Source: Sporosarcina globispora
GTDB lineage: Bacteria; Bacillota; Bacilli; Bacillales; Cytobacillaceae
Assembly (NCBI RefSeq): GCF_001274725.1
Contig: NZ_LGUF01000007.1
Location: 2,363,629-2,427,628 of the forward strand
DNA length: 64,000 nt
Direction: 5' to 3'
The position numbers were made by a program, and so were the translations under genes. Shown one piece after another: positions 1-8,631 of the stretch. The notes beneath the pieces are model-generated. The model did not search any database. It was given only the letters and a program-made list of their open reading frames with translations, and had not been told where the DNA came from. Position 1 is the stretch's first letter. The number at the start of each line of letters is the position of its first letter.

Positions 1-1497
1 GATACACTTGATGCCTGGGAAGTGAATACCGACGCCAAAACGATACTCACTAAGCTGGGCATTGAGGATTTCAGCAAAAAAGTTGGCGAGCTTTCCGGCG
101 GACAGAAGAAGCGGGTTGCGCTGGCGCAAGTACTGATCCAGTCACCAGACTTACTGATTCTTGACGAGCCGACAAATCATCTGGATTTTGAATCGGTTAA
201 ATGGCTTGAAGAATATCTGGGCCGGTATAGGGGTGCACTGCTGCTTGTAACACATGACCGTTATTTCCTTGACCGGGTTACAAATAGAATGTTTGAGCTT
301 GAAGGCGGAAATCTATACAGTTATAAAGGCAATTATGCTGCATTCCTTGAAGCAAAGGCGATAAGAGAGGAAAATGAGGCAGCCACTATTGAAAAACAGC
401 AAAATCTGTTCAGAAGGGAATTGGAATGGATCAGAAGGGGTGCAAAAGCCCGCACCACCAAGCAAAAAGCCAGGATTCAGCGGTTCGAAGCCCTTGACAG
501 CAAGCTTGCTGCAGTTAAATCCTCTGAAAAATTGGATATGTCCCTAAGCGGCAGCCGTCTTGGGAAACAGGTATTTGAACTTGAATCTGCTTCGAAAAAG
601 TATGGCAGCCAAATAATCCTGAATCAGTTTGATCTGCTCGTAAAGCCAGGGGACAGAATCGGGATAATTGGCAGGAATGGGACAGGAAAATCCACGCTGC
701 TTAACATATTGGCAGGAAAGATTCCGCTTGACTCAGGTGAGCGCATAATAGGGCAGACGGTAAAAGTCGCTTACTATACCCAGGAAAGCGAAGACATGGA
801 TGAGAACAAGCGCATGATAGAATATCTAAAAGAAACAGCAGAAGTGGTTGAAACCTCAGATGGAAAAACCATTTCCGCAGCGCAAATGCTGGAGCGCTTC
901 CTGTTTCCTCCATATACACATGGCACACCTATCCGCAAGCTTTCAGGCGGTGAAAAACGCAGGCTTTATTTATTGAAAATATTAATGTCTGAGCCTAATG
1001 TTCTCCTTCTTGATGAGCCGACTAATAACCTTGATACTCAAACATTGACGGTTCTCGAAGATTATCTGGAAGATTTTGCTGGCGTAGTCATTACAGTTTC
1101 CCATGACCGCTACTTCCTGGATAAAGTTGCTGATCAGCTTCTTGTACTAAAAGGCGAAGGCAAAATCGAATCTTATTATGGAAATTACAGCGAATTTCTT
1201 GAAAGCGAAAATGCCAAGCCGGTTCAGGAAATTGATTCTGCCCCGAAAAAATCAAGGGAAACAAAGCCGAAAAAGAAGAGAATGAGCTACAAAGAGAAAA
1301 AGGAATGGGAAGAAATCGAGGGAAAGATTGAGGCTGCTGAAACACGTCTCGAAGCGATTGCCTCTGAAATGGCCAGCATCGGCAGTGACTTTGAAAAGGG
1401 ACAAGCTTTAGTGGAAGAAGAAACGAGGCTGAATGAAGAGCTTGAATACCTGATTGAGAGATGGAGCTATCTTTCAGAAGCAGCTGAAAATGAATGA
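1..1497 (+). CDS. ABC-F family ATPase, 5' end outside window
   Basis: The window opens inside this gene; 498 codons are visible and the start plus the first Walker A lie upstream. ABC-F proteins are soluble twin-cassette ATPases that bind the ribosome and act in translation or antibiotic protection, not transport. Seen in order: signature LSGGQ and Walker B with DEPTNHLD of cassette one (about visible residues 31-60), a basic linker (about 115-180), a complete second cassette with GRNGTGKST (about 225), LSGGEKRR (about 314) and DEPTNNLD (about 338), then a highly charged C-terminal coiled coil (about 417-495). There are no membrane segments. The C-terminal coiled coil suggests the Uup/YfmR branch, but without the N-terminus the subfamily is not settled. 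A terminator follows directly. Confidence 0.93.
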   Translation, partial: DTLDAWEVNTDAKTILTKLGIEDFSKKVGELSGGQKKRVALAQVLIQSPDLLILDEPTNHLDFESVKWLEEYLGRYRGALLLVTHDRYFLDRVTNRMFELEGGNLYSYKGNYAAFLEAKAIREENEAATIEKQQNLFRRELEWIRRGAKARTTKQKARIQRFEALDSKLAAVKSSEKLDMSLSGSRLGKQVFELESASKKYGSQIILNQFDLLVKPGDRIGIIGRNGTGKSTLLNILAGKIPLDSGERIIGQTVKVAYYTQESEDMDENKRMIEYLKETAEVVETSDGKTISAAQMLERFLFPPYTHGTPIRKLSGGEKRRLYLLKILMSEPNVLLLDEPTNNLDTQTLTVLEDYLEDFAGVVITVSHDRYFLDKVADQLLVLKGEGKIESYYGNYSEFLESENAKPVQEIDSAPKKSRETKPKKKRMSYKEKKEWEEIEGKIEAAETRLEAIASEMASIGSDFEKGQALVEEETRLNEELEYLIERWSYLSEAAENE

Positions 1498-1503
1498 TTC
1501 ATA

Positions 1504-1535
1504 CCCGGAGTAATCTCCGGGTTTCTTTTTTATTT
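1504..1535 (+). terminator. Rho-independent terminator of the ABC-F gene
   Basis: Inverted repeat ACCCGGA / TCCGGGT with a six-base loop followed by a T-rich run. Confidence 0.85.
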
Positions 1536-1620
1536 GAAACAGCTAAAATGCCTTGGATTTTTCCTTATGTTAAAATAAAATCAGTTACTATCGTGAATAT
1601 ATATATAAGGGTGATATTTA

Positions 1621-2757
1621 TTGAAAATAAAAGCAATCGAGCCAACACCAAGTCCAAACACAATGAAGGTCATTCTTGATGAAGAGCTACCAATGGGAAA
1701 AGCCAATAACTATAAAAAAGATAAAAAAGAAGGAGCTCCAAGGATCATCCTCGATATTCTAGGTATAGAGGGGATAAAGGGGGTTTACCATGTTGCTGAT
1801 TTTCTCGCAGTGGAGAGAAATGCCAAATATGACTGGAAAGAGCTCCTCCCTCAAGTTAGATCTGCATTTGGCGAGGATGTCAATAACGAAAGTGCAGAAG
1901 AGAACGGAATGAACGAGCATTTTGGCGAGGTGCAGGTACTAGTCCAAATGTATAAAGGAATTCCTATGCAGGTGAAGCTCACTGACGGTACGGAAGAAAA
2001 ACGCTTTGGCCTTCCTGATAATTTCATTAAAGCAGTTTCAGGGGCGCAGGATCCCGCTGATAATGTTGTCATGGTCCGCAAGTGGAAAGAGTTTGGCGTA
2101 CGTTATGGAGACTTTGATCAAGTTGGCCATGATATTGTAGAGGAACTAATGGCTGCATTTCCAGAGGAAAGGCTCCAGACCCTTGTAAATGTGGCGAAAA
2201 GCCCGGAAAAAACGGAGGAGAAGCATGCTCGTTCCCTGCTTAAACTCACAGTTGAAGATCTGGATTCCCCAGATTGGAGGGAGCGCTATCAAAAACTCGA
2301 GCAGATGGATGATCCTGAACTGGAGGATCTGCCTGTGCTTGAAAAAGCGCTTAATGATGAGAAGGCTTCGATCAGAAGACTTGCGACAGTTTATCTTGGG
2401 ATGATTGAAAATAAAAGCGTCCTGCCTCTTCTATACAAAGCACTGAAGGATAAAACAGTAACTGTAAGGCGCACGGCAGGAGACTGTTTATCTGACTTGG
2501 GATTTGAAGAAGCAATGGACGCCATGATGGAAGCTTTACGGGATGACAGCAAGCTTGTACGCTGGCGTGCGGCCATGTTCCTCTACGAAGTGGGAGATGA
2601 AAGAGCTCTTCCAGCTTTAAAAGCAGCAGAAGACGACCCTGAATTCGAAGTCAGCATGCAAATCAAGCTGGCTATTGAAAGAATTGAACACGGTGAAGAA
2701 GCAAAAGGATCAGTCTGGAAACAGATGACTGAATCCCGGAAAAAAGGTCACGAATGA
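1621..2757 (+). CDS. ypgR: YpgR-like protein, Nfu/NifU N-terminal domain plus HEAT repeats (conserved virulence factor C family)
   Basis: A 378-residue protein starting at TTG behind AAGGGTGA. The first ~80 residues (KAIEPTPSPNTMK, then a region ending GIKGVYHVADFLAVERN) match the NifU N-terminal scaffold-like domain. The C-terminal half (about 205-370) is a run of HEAT-type helical repeats, with phrases such as DDPELEDLPVLEKAL and VLPLLYKALKDKTVTVRRTAGDCLSDLG. The family is known in staphylococci as conserved virulence factor C and in B. subtilis as YpgR; its biochemical role is not established. In B. subtilis ypgR also neighbours ilvD, so the position supports the call. It is monocistronic, with terminators on both sides. 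Confidence 0.85.
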   Translation: MKIKAIEPTPSPNTMKVILDEELPMGKANNYKKDKKEGAPRIILDILGIEGIKGVYHVADFLAVERNAKYDWKELLPQVRSAFGEDVNNESAEENGMNEHFGEVQVLVQMYKGIPMQVKLTDGTEEKRFGLPDNFIKAVSGAQDPADNVVMVRKWKEFGVRYGDFDQVGHDIVEELMAAFPEERLQTLVNVAKSPEKTEEKHARSLLKLTVEDLDSPDWRERYQKLEQMDDPELEDLPVLEKALNDEKASIRRLATVYLGMIENKSVLPLLYKALKDKTVTVRRTAGDCLSDLGFEEAMDAMMEALRDDSKLVRWRAAMFLYEVGDERALPALKAAEDDPEFEVSMQIKLAIERIEHGEEAKGSVWKQMTESRKKGHE

Positions 2758-2764
2758 TTAATGG

Positions 2765-2803
2765 AAAAACCGCTCTCAGACTGAAGTCTGGAGCGGTTTT
2801 TTT
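2765..2803 (+). terminator. Terminator after ypgR
   Basis: Stem AAAAACCGCTC / GAGCGGTTTTT with a run of seven T residues. Confidence 0.88.
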
Positions 2804-2817
2804 GTTGGGCAAATAAG

Positions 2818-2925
2818 TAATCGTGCCTAAACTCGCAGTAATTCTGGCATGGGGGGAAAGAAAGAGAATTAATCGTGCCAAACAAGGTGAATTTTTGGCA
2901 GGAAAAGAACGAAAGAGAATATCTA
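2818..2925. repeat. Two-copy degenerate repeat with GTGCC...GGCA hairpins in the ypgR-ilvD gap
   Basis: Two copies of about 51-52 nt each begin TAATCGTGCC and end AAAGAGAAT. Each holds a small inverted repeat (TGCCAAA / TTTTGGCA in the second copy). The rest of this 437-base gap holds the ilvD promoter region; I see no gene in it. Confidence 0.55.
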
Positions 2926-3046
2926 ACTCTGTCTCCCCGCTGGATGAACGATATGAAAATGATTATCCCCCCAATTTTAAATCCAGCCCCAAAAATTATT
3001 ATTCCATCACTTATACGCATTGCAGTTTCACTAATTTAAAGCGAAA

Positions 3047-3061
3047 AATTATATTGAAATT
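3047..3061. promoter_or_regulatory. Possible CodY box upstream of ilvD
   Basis: A 15-nt site shares 11 positions with the CodY consensus AATTTTCWGAAAATT and ends 11 nt before the ilvD -35 element. CodY control of branched-chain amino acid genes is established in Bacillus. Four mismatches make this tentative. Confidence 0.35.
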
Positions 3062-3072
3062 TGTAAAAATTA

Positions 3073-3101
3073 TTGAAATTATCCGAAAAAGGGTCTATAT
3101 T
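3073..3101 (+). promoter_or_regulatory. SigA-type promoter of ilvD
   Basis: TTGAAA at 3073-3078 and TATATT at 3096-3101 are separated by exactly 17 nt, giving a leader of roughly 90 nt before the ilvD start. Confidence 0.6.
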
Positions 3102-3194
3102 GGAAAGAAAATATTTGGGAGAGGGAGGCTTATCACTTTTTTCCCATAGAGTACAAGATTATGAATCTAGGGTAAACGGGAGGTTTTACATACT

Positions 3195-4880
3195 ATGACT
3201 GGCTCACAGATGAGAAGTGATATGATCAAAAAAGGCACAGACCGGGCACCGCACCGCAGCTTGCTGCGTGCTGCCGGAGTTAAGGAAGAAGATTTCGGGA
3301 AGCCATTTATTGCAGTGTGCAATTCCTATATTGATATCGTTCCTGGACATGTGCATTTGCAGGAATTCGGAAAAATTGTAAAGGAAGCCATTCGTGAAGC
3401 AGGTGGTGTTCCATTTGAATTTAATACTATTGGAGTGGATGATGGAATTGCCATGGGCCATATCGGCATGCGCTATTCTTTGCCAAGCCGTGAAATCATT
3501 GCTGACTCACTTGAGACAGTCGTTTCGGCACACTGGTTTGATGGGATGGTCTGCATCCCCAACTGTGATAAAATTACACCTGGAATGATGATGGGTGCTT
3601 TAAGGGTTAATATTCCAACTGTATTTGTCAGCGGAGGTCCAATGAAAGCTGGAGTAGATTCCAGCGGCAAACCATTATCTCTGAGTTCAGTCTTTGAGGG
3701 TGTCGGAGCCTATGAATCAGGCCAGATAGATGAACAAAGACTTCAGGAAATCGAGCAGGTTGCATGTCCGACTTGCGGATCATGTTCCGGAATGTTCACT
3801 GCAAACTCCATGAACTGCCTTGCAGAAGGACTTGGCCTTGCCCTTCCTGGAAACGGTACGATTCTGGCAGTATCAGAAGAGAGAAAAGAATTTGTTAAAC
3901 GTTCGGCCAAGCAGCTGATGGAGTTAATCAACAAAGACATCAAACCGCGCGATATTGTTACAATCGACGCTATTGACAACGCGTTTGCCCTTGATATGGC
4001 AATGGGCGGGTCAACCAATACAGTTCTACACACATTGGCATTGGCACATGAAGCTGAAATCGATTATCCGATTGAACGAATTAATGAAATCGCCAACCGG
4101 GTGCCGCATCTGGCCAAGATTGCACCAGCTTCAGATTATCATATTGAAGATGTTCATAATGCAGGCGGAGTCAGTGCTATTATTAACGAATTGCTTAAGA
4201 AACCGGATGCCCTGCATGGAGATTGTCTGACAGTTACCGGGAAGCCGCTCAGGGAAAATGTAGCCGGAAGTGAAATTTTGGATAAAAATGTTATCCGCAC
4301 TCTGGAAAATCCACATTCTGAACGCGGCGGTCTGGCGGTTCTATTCGGAAATCTTGCTCCTGAGGGCTCAATTATAAAAGTCGGTGCTGTTGATGAGTCC
4401 GTTGGCGGCTACCATAGAGGACCGGCAATCTGCTTTGATTCACAGGAAGAGGCGCTTTCCGGAATCATTACTGGCAAGGTGCAGGAAGGCCATGTTGTTG
4501 TCATTCGATATGAGGGCCCTAAAGGAGGACCTGGGATGCCGGAAATGCTCGCACCTACTTCCCAGATTGTCGGCCGCGGCCTTGGAGCAAAAGTCGGCCT
4601 GATTACTGATGGGCGCTTCTCTGGGGCGTCTCGAGGAATCAGCATTGGTCATATCTCGCCAGAGGCCGCTGAAGGCGGGCCGATTGCATTCGTTGAGAAT
4701 GGAGACATCATTGAGCTGGATTTGAATAACCGCACAATCAATCTGGAGATTTCAGATGAAGAATTCGAAAAGCGAAAATCCAATTGGAAAGGATTCGAGC
4801 CAAAAGTCAAGAAAGGGTATCTTGCCCGCTATTCCAAACTTGTAACTAATGCCAGCACAGGCGGAGTTATGAAAATTTAA
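3195..4880 (+). CDS. ilvD: Dihydroxy-acid dehydratase
   Basis: IlvD converts 2,3-dihydroxy-isovalerate and 2,3-dihydroxy-3-methylvalerate to the 2-keto acids of valine and isoleucine synthesis. The cytoplasmic enzyme carries an Fe-S cluster. The 561-residue length is normal for the IlvD/Edd family. The cysteine motifs are visible: NCDKITPGM near residue 121 and [16 protein letters not shown] near residue 193. Near the C-terminus lie [14 protein letters not shown] and the family ending. The ATG at 3195 follows a GGGAGG ribosome binding site. It is monocistronic, with a SigA-like promoter and a weak CodY-like site upstream and a terminator downstream. ilvA, needed for the isoleucine branch, lies about 18 kb away, as in B. 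subtilis. Confidence 0.97.
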   Translation: MTGSQMRSDMIKKGTDRAPHRSLLRAAGVKEEDFGKPFIAVCNSYIDIVPGHVHLQEFGKIVKEAIREAGGVPFEFNTIGVDDGIAMGHIGMRYSLPSREIIADSLETVVSAHWFDGMVCIPNCDKITPGMMMGALRVNIPTVFVSGGPMKAGVDSSGKPLSLSSVFEGVGAYESGQIDEQRLQEIEQVACPTCGSCSGMFTANSMNCLAEGLGLALPGNGTILAVSEERKEFVKRSAKQLMELINKDIKPRDIVTIDAIDNAFALDMAMGGSTNTVLHTLALAHEAEIDYPIERINEIANRVPHLAKIAPASDYHIEDVHNAGGVSAIINELLKKPDALHGDCLTVTGKPLRENVAGSEILDKNVIRTLENPHSERGGLAVLFGNLAPEGSIIKVGAVDESVGGYHRGPAICFDSQEEALSGIITGKVQEGHVVVIRYEGPKGGPGMPEMLAPTSQIVGRGLGAKVGLITDGRFSGASRGISIGHISPEAAEGGPIAFVENGDIIELDLNNRTINLEISDEEFEKRKSNWKGFEPKVKKGYLARYSKLVTNASTGGVMKI

Positions 4881-4889
4881 TTTTGTTAA

Positions 4890-4920
4890 GAAAGCCGGTC
4901 TTTTATGACTGGCTTTTTTT
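4890..4920 (+). terminator. Terminator after ilvD
   Basis: Stem AAAGCCGGTC / GACTGGCTTT followed by a T run. Confidence 0.85.
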
Positions 4921-4936
4921 GCTGAAAAGAGCTTTT

Positions 4937-5030
4937 GGCCGATAAATTACAGGTTTTGGCCGTTAAAACTGTTTTTTGCCGTTAAATATATGAACTAGGC
5001 CGATAAAATTATTTAATTGGACAATAAAGC
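4937..5030. repeat. Array of five GGCCGnTAAA boxes at about 21-nt spacing (copy 1)
   Basis: Boxes begin at 4937, 4958, 4977, 4998 and 5019, so spacings are 21, 19, 21 and 21 nt. The core is GGCCG(A/T)TAAA with degeneracy in units 3 and 5. The spacers are AT-rich and differ. A second five-unit array lies at 47032. No ORF covers it; it sits between the ilvD terminator and brxA. Confidence 0.75.
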
Positions 5031-5130
5031 GAATGTGCAGAGTAATACCCGGCAAAGAAAAATTGCATAAAGTTTGGTTGATATAGTATGCTTACTTTAC
5101 AAAATGGATCTTGAGAAGGAGGCAAATTCT

Positions 5131-5565
5131 GTGTCAATGGCATATGAAGAATATATGAAACAAATGGTGAAGCCGATGCGTGAGGAACTTGTACAGGCAG
5201 GCTTTAAAGAGCTGACAGCTTCAGAAGATGTAGAGCAGTTTATGGAAAGTCTTGAAGGAACAGCTATTGTAGTTGTGAATTCAGTTTGCGGCTGTGCCGC
5301 TGGGCTTGCTCGTCCTGCAGCAACACAGGCTGTTTTAAGAAGTGAAAAGAAACCTGATCATTTAGTGACGGTTTTTGCAGGGCAGGATAAAGAAGCAACA
5401 GCCAAAATGCGCGAGTACTTTGAAGGATATGAGCCGTCATCTCCTTCCATGGCTCTTTTAAAAGGGAAGGAAGTTGTGCATTTCATTCACCGCCATGATA
5501 TTGAAGATCATTCCATGGAAGCAATCATGGAGAATCTTCTTGCGGCTTTTGAGGCGAATTGCTGA
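5131..5565 (+). CDS. brxA: Bacilliredoxin BrxA (YphP)
   Basis: BrxA removes bacillithiol from S-bacillithiolated proteins. The start is GTG at 5131, eight bases after AAGGAGG. It gives a 144-residue protein beginning MSMAYEEYM, the same N-terminus and length I recall for B. subtilis YphP. The active-site motif CGC is intact in VVNSVCGCAAGLARPA (about residues 53-55), and the C-terminus ends in Cys. An upstream ATG at 5074 is in frame but has no ribosome binding site. The gene lies between ilvD and ypiP as in B. subtilis and has its own terminator. Confidence 0.95.
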   Translation: MSMAYEEYMKQMVKPMREELVQAGFKELTASEDVEQFMESLEGTAIVVVNSVCGCAAGLARPAATQAVLRSEKKPDHLVTVFAGQDKEATAKMREYFEGYEPSSPSMALLKGKEVVHFIHRHDIEDHSMEAIMENLLAAFEANC

Positions 5566-5583
5566 CAATATTGGCGGAATCAA

Positions 5584-5613
5584 AACGGGGTGTCGGCTGG
5601 CACCCCTTTCTTT
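5584..5613 (+). terminator. Terminator after brxA
   Basis: Stem GGGGTG / CACCCC with an eight-base loop followed by TTTCTTT. Confidence 0.8.
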
Positions 5614-5641
5614 ATAGCAAAATAAAATTAGGTGAACATAA

Positions 5642-6415
5642 ATGATTATAACAACTGCAGGACGCACCAATGCTGTAATGATAGAAAAAGCAAAACAGAT
5701 TGCGGAGCAATTGGGTGCTGAATATATCGACAGGAATAAAAGATCGGTAGGAAGGATTCAAAAGCAAGTTCCTGAAGACTGCTTAGTAGTTGGAAAAGAA
5801 CGTTTGGAACTTTTTCCGATAGGCGAAAGCAAGCCATTCTTTTTTCATCCCAGTTCAGCTATGTTCAGAATAAAACGGCTTTTAAAAGGAGGGAGCGATC
5901 CCTTTCTTCAGGCTGCCGAAATTAAAGAAGGCAGCAGTATTCTGGACTGCACTCTTGGATTGGCCTCGGACAGTATAACAGCCAGTTATGCAGCTGGGAG
6001 CAAAGGGAAGGTTACGGGACTGGAAGGCAATAAATACCTTTCCTTCCTGGTTGCGAATGGTCTTAGACAATGGGACTCAGGTCTCGAAGTTATGAATCAG
6101 GCAATGGGGAGAATAAATGCTGAGTCATCAATGGCCCTTAATTATTTAAAACAACAGCCTTCAGAAAGTTATGATGTTGTCTATTTTGATCCCATGTTTG
6201 AAGAGAAAATCCTTGAGTCAGAGGGGATTAAAGCTTTAAGGAACTTTGCCGTATATGAGGACCTGTCAGAGGAAGTTATGTTTCATGCAAAAAGAGTGGC
6301 AAGGCAAAGGGTAGTCCTGAAAGACCACTTTAGAAGTTCCAGGTTTGCTCAATATGGCTTCAAAGTTTTTGAGAGAAAATCATCAAAGTTTCATTTTGGT
6401 GTTATTGAAAAATGA
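5642..6415 (+). CDS. ypiP: Class I SAM-dependent methyltransferase-like protein YpiP
   Basis: A 257-residue cytoplasmic protein with a Rossmann-type methyltransferase core. Motif I-like SSILDCTLGLASDSITASYAAG is near residues 99-120, an acidic residue ends the second strand in VTGLEGNKY (about 128), and a motif IV-like VVYFDPMFEEK sits near residue 181. The DP(M)F sequence resembles nucleic-acid or rRNA N-methyltransferases of the RsmJ-like group, but the substrate is not known. The ATG follows TTAGGTGA. The position after yphP and before ypjP is that of B. subtilis ypiP. Confidence 0.8.
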   Translation: MIITTAGRTNAVMIEKAKQIAEQLGAEYIDRNKRSVGRIQKQVPEDCLVVGKERLELFPIGESKPFFFHPSSAMFRIKRLLKGGSDPFLQAAEIKEGSSILDCTLGLASDSITASYAAGSKGKVTGLEGNKYLSFLVANGLRQWDSGLEVMNQAMGRINAESSMALNYLKQQPSESYDVVYFDPMFEEKILESEGIKALRNFAVYEDLSEEVMFHAKRVARQRVVLKDHFRSSRFAQYGFKVFERKSSKFHFGVIEK

Positions 6416-6446
6416 GAAAAGGTGCCTGAATACCCGGCACCTTTCC
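6414..6446. terminator. Convergent terminator between ypiP and the minus-strand peptide gene
   Basis: AGGTGCC / GGCACCT hairpin. It lies just after ypiP and just after the minus-strand stop at 6449, so it can serve both strands. Confidence 0.65.
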
Positions 6447-6448
6447 AT

Positions 6449-6526
6449 TTAATCTGTGATGGCCAGATAAACAAAGTAAGCCATCAGCAAGAGGCTTGCA
6501 ATAACAAAGAAAAGAGACCAATCCAT
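6449..6526 (-). CDS. 25-residue single-span membrane peptide (unrecognised)
   Basis: On the minus strand an ATG at 6526 follows AAAGGGGGAAATTAAG, a strong ribosome binding site. It encodes 25 residues: an N-terminal MDWS, about 18 hydrophobic residues and a short acidic end AITD. A TAA is followed by a hairpin. The size, single hydrophobic span, ribosome binding site and terminator are what a genuine small membrane protein gene would show. I do not recognise the sequence and assign no function. Confidence 0.55.
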   Translation of the reverse strand: MDWSLFFVIASLLLMAYFVYLAITD

Positions 6527-6732
6527 CTTAATTTCCCCCTTTTTCATTCTCCTGGACTTGAAGAACACGATTTGTTCCTATTATTCCCCGCTTGCTGCTT
6601 AATAATCCGGCAATTTATTTTTCACTATATATCTATTGTTCTTATTGCCGATACATGATATCAATTTTATTTTGGGCAGAAAAGAAGTATAATAGATAAA
6701 TAGAATTGAGATACATAGCGAGGAAGGATACT

Positions 6733-7914
6733 ATGGATTTTCCTATTTCAAAAAGAATGGCTTCTTTTCGGGAAAGCGTGTTTGCGGAATTAGCCCACAT
6801 GAAGAATTCTAAACTTTCAGACGGGGTTGAGATAATTGATTTGAGCATAGGCAGCCCTGATTTGCCCCCTCCCTCTTTTGTTATGGAGGAGTTAGCAAGG
6901 GGAGCTCGTGAACCAGAACTTTACGGCTACTCGTTAACAGGTACAAATGAATTTCAATCTGCAGTCAGCGGTTATTATAAACGAAATTTTGATGTGGAGC
7001 TCAAACCTTCTTCAGAGGTGCTGCTTTTAATGGGTTCCCAGGATGGGCTGGTTCATTTGCCAATGGTACTATGTGATCCAGGAGAGTATATCCTTGTGCC
7101 GGACCCAGGATATACTGCCTATGCTGCAGGTGCGGCAATGGCTGGTGCAAAGATGTACGGGATGCCTTTAAAAAAGGAGAACAGCTTCCTTCCGGATTTT
7201 GATGGGATCCCTGAAGAGGTCCTCGCAAAGACGAAGTTAATGATATTGAATTATCCTGGTAATCCCGTTCCTGCAATTGCGACAGAGGAGTTTTATCTTC
7301 AGGCAATCTGTCTGGCCAAGAAGTACCATTTTGCTGTGCTGCACGATTTTGCTTATTCGGAGCTTTATTATGAACAGAAATCACTTAGTTTTTTGTCTGT
7401 TGAGGGAGCCATGGATGTAGGGATTGAAATGAATTCATTTTCAAAAAGTTTTAATATGGCAGGCTGCAGGGTAGCATATGCCGCCGGAAATCAGCAGTTA
7501 ATTGCGATGCTGGCCAATTTAAAATCCAATTTGGATTATGGAGTATTCTTGCCGGTACAGGCAGCCGCAGCGAAAGCATTGAATGATCAGTCTTCTTTTT
7601 TGCAGGACTTGAGAGGGACATATAGAAAAAGAAGAGATGTATTATTGAATGAACTGCAAAAAATCGGATGGGATATCACCAAGCCAGAGGGGTCAATGTT
7701 TTTGTGGGCTGAAATTCCATCTGGATACAGCAGCTCCAAGGATTTTGCGGTTGACTTGATTAACCGTGCAGGCGTGGTCGTAACTCCTGGAAGTGCTTTT
7801 GGCCAATGTGGCGAGGGATACGTCCGCATTGCTCTTGTTCAGCCCGAAGATGAATTAAGGCAAGCTGCCGCAAATATTGAAAATAGCGGCATATTAAAAA
7901 AAATTCTTGCTTAG
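6733..7914 (+). CDS. PLP-dependent aminotransferase, class I/II
   Basis: A 393-residue fold-type I aminotransferase of the LL-diaminopimelate/aspartate aminotransferase-like group. The start is ATG at 6733 after GAGGAAGG; an in-frame upstream start at 6706 lacks a site. Visible: IIDLSIGSPDLPPP at the N-terminus, MGSQDGL in the PLP phosphate-binding region, NYPGNPVPA (about residue 176), the Asp of LHDFAYSELYY, the Schiff-base Lys in NSFSKSFNMAGCRVAY (about 239), and VRIALV near the end. The substrate cannot be read from sequence. The gene lies between ypiP and ypjP. Confidence 0.88.
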   Translation: MDFPISKRMASFRESVFAELAHMKNSKLSDGVEIIDLSIGSPDLPPPSFVMEELARGAREPELYGYSLTGTNEFQSAVSGYYKRNFDVELKPSSEVLLLMGSQDGLVHLPMVLCDPGEYILVPDPGYTAYAAGAAMAGAKMYGMPLKKENSFLPDFDGIPEEVLAKTKLMILNYPGNPVPAIATEEFYLQAICLAKKYHFAVLHDFAYSELYYEQKSLSFLSVEGAMDVGIEMNSFSKSFNMAGCRVAYAAGNQQLIAMLANLKSNLDYGVFLPVQAAAAKALNDQSSFLQDLRGTYRKRRDVLLNELQKIGWDITKPEGSMFLWAEIPSGYSSSKDFAVDLINRAGVVVTPGSAFGQCGEGYVRIALVQPEDELRQAAANIENSGILKKILA

Positions 7915-7934
7915 CAGAAAGGAAGGCGAAAAAC

Positions 7935-8522
7935 ATGCCGAATTGGCTGAGAAAATCTTTTGTTGTACTCGTAACTATTCTAACGTTTGGCCTCGTCACA
8001 CCTTCTCAGGCATTTTTATATGAAAATACCAGCCAGTTAAAAGCCTCTAGAGCCTCCGATGTGGAAAACTCAGAGAACAGTTCAGAACTGGCTGATGAGG
8101 AAGACAGTAATTTTGATAAAGAGGACTTTATCAGGCAAATGCTGATAGAAGCTGAGGCGCAATCGCATGAGAAGTTTGGCGCCAAGATTGGCCCTGTTAT
8201 TGAAAACGAATTTAACGAAGTAATCCTACCGAATATCGAAAAAGCCATCCAGGCGGTGGCGGTGCAATTTCCCGAAGATAGCCTTGCCCAGTTAAAAGTT
8301 ACAGAAAATCCTGGAGGCGGATTGTCGGAGAAAATCTTCCATATTACCAACAGCAAAACGAATGAAGATGTTATTCGCTTCCATGTGAGAAGGGACCATC
8401 CGCCCCAGCAGGGATACTGGTTTAATTTTCATTATCATACACACCATGACAGTTTTCAGGGTCACCACGAATTAGGGTCAATTTATTGGAATAAAAATAC
8501 TCCGCCAAAATGGATGAGTTAA
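7935..8522 (+). CDS. ypjP: YpjP family protein with signal peptide
   Basis: A 195-residue predicted exported or membrane-anchored protein. The N-terminus has KK/R charges, a hydrophobic core (about 8-25) and PSQAF, typical of a signal peptide. An acidic stretch follows (about 40-60), then a conserved C-terminal half with an unusual His cluster, FNFHYHTHHDSFQGHH, at about 168-184. The function of the family is unknown. ATG follows AAAGGAAGG. In B. subtilis ypjP lies next to thyB; here the 10-kb Ter island and a protease gene are interposed. Confidence 0.8.
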   Translation: MPNWLRKSFVVLVTILTFGLVTPSQAFLYENTSQLKASRASDVENSENSSELADEEDSNFDKEDFIRQMLIEAEAQSHEKFGAKIGPVIENEFNEVILPNIEKAIQAVAVQFPEDSLAQLKVTENPGGGLSEKIFHITNSKTNEDVIRFHVRRDHPPQQGYWFNFHYHTHHDSFQGHHELGSIYWNKNTPPKWMS

Positions 8523-8568
8523 AGTTTGAAATAAATCCTGGAATATGAAAAAATGTTTTTATGGATTA

Positions 8569-8594
8569 TGAAACTTTTCATGATTTATACCGTA
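8569..8594 (+). promoter_or_regulatory. ECF-sigma-type promoter of terD-terC
   Basis: TGAAAC at 8569-8574, a 16-nt spacer and CGTA at 8591-8594 match the SigM/SigW/SigX class. The B. subtilis yceCDEFGH operon is known to belong to ECF sigma regulons. The site starts 63 nt upstream of the terD ATG. Confidence 0.8.
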
Positions 8595-8631
8595 AATACA
8601 TTTATTCTACATAATGGAGGTTTGAGTTGAA

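Noticed and set aside
2823-3149. 108-codon frame before ilvD
   Set aside because: It runs through hairpin repeats and the ilvD promoter, with no ribosome binding site and non-protein-like composition.
2804-3194. T-box or other riboswitch leader for ilvD
   Set aside because: No T-box sequence (TGGNACCGCG), no antiterminator and no terminator in the leader.
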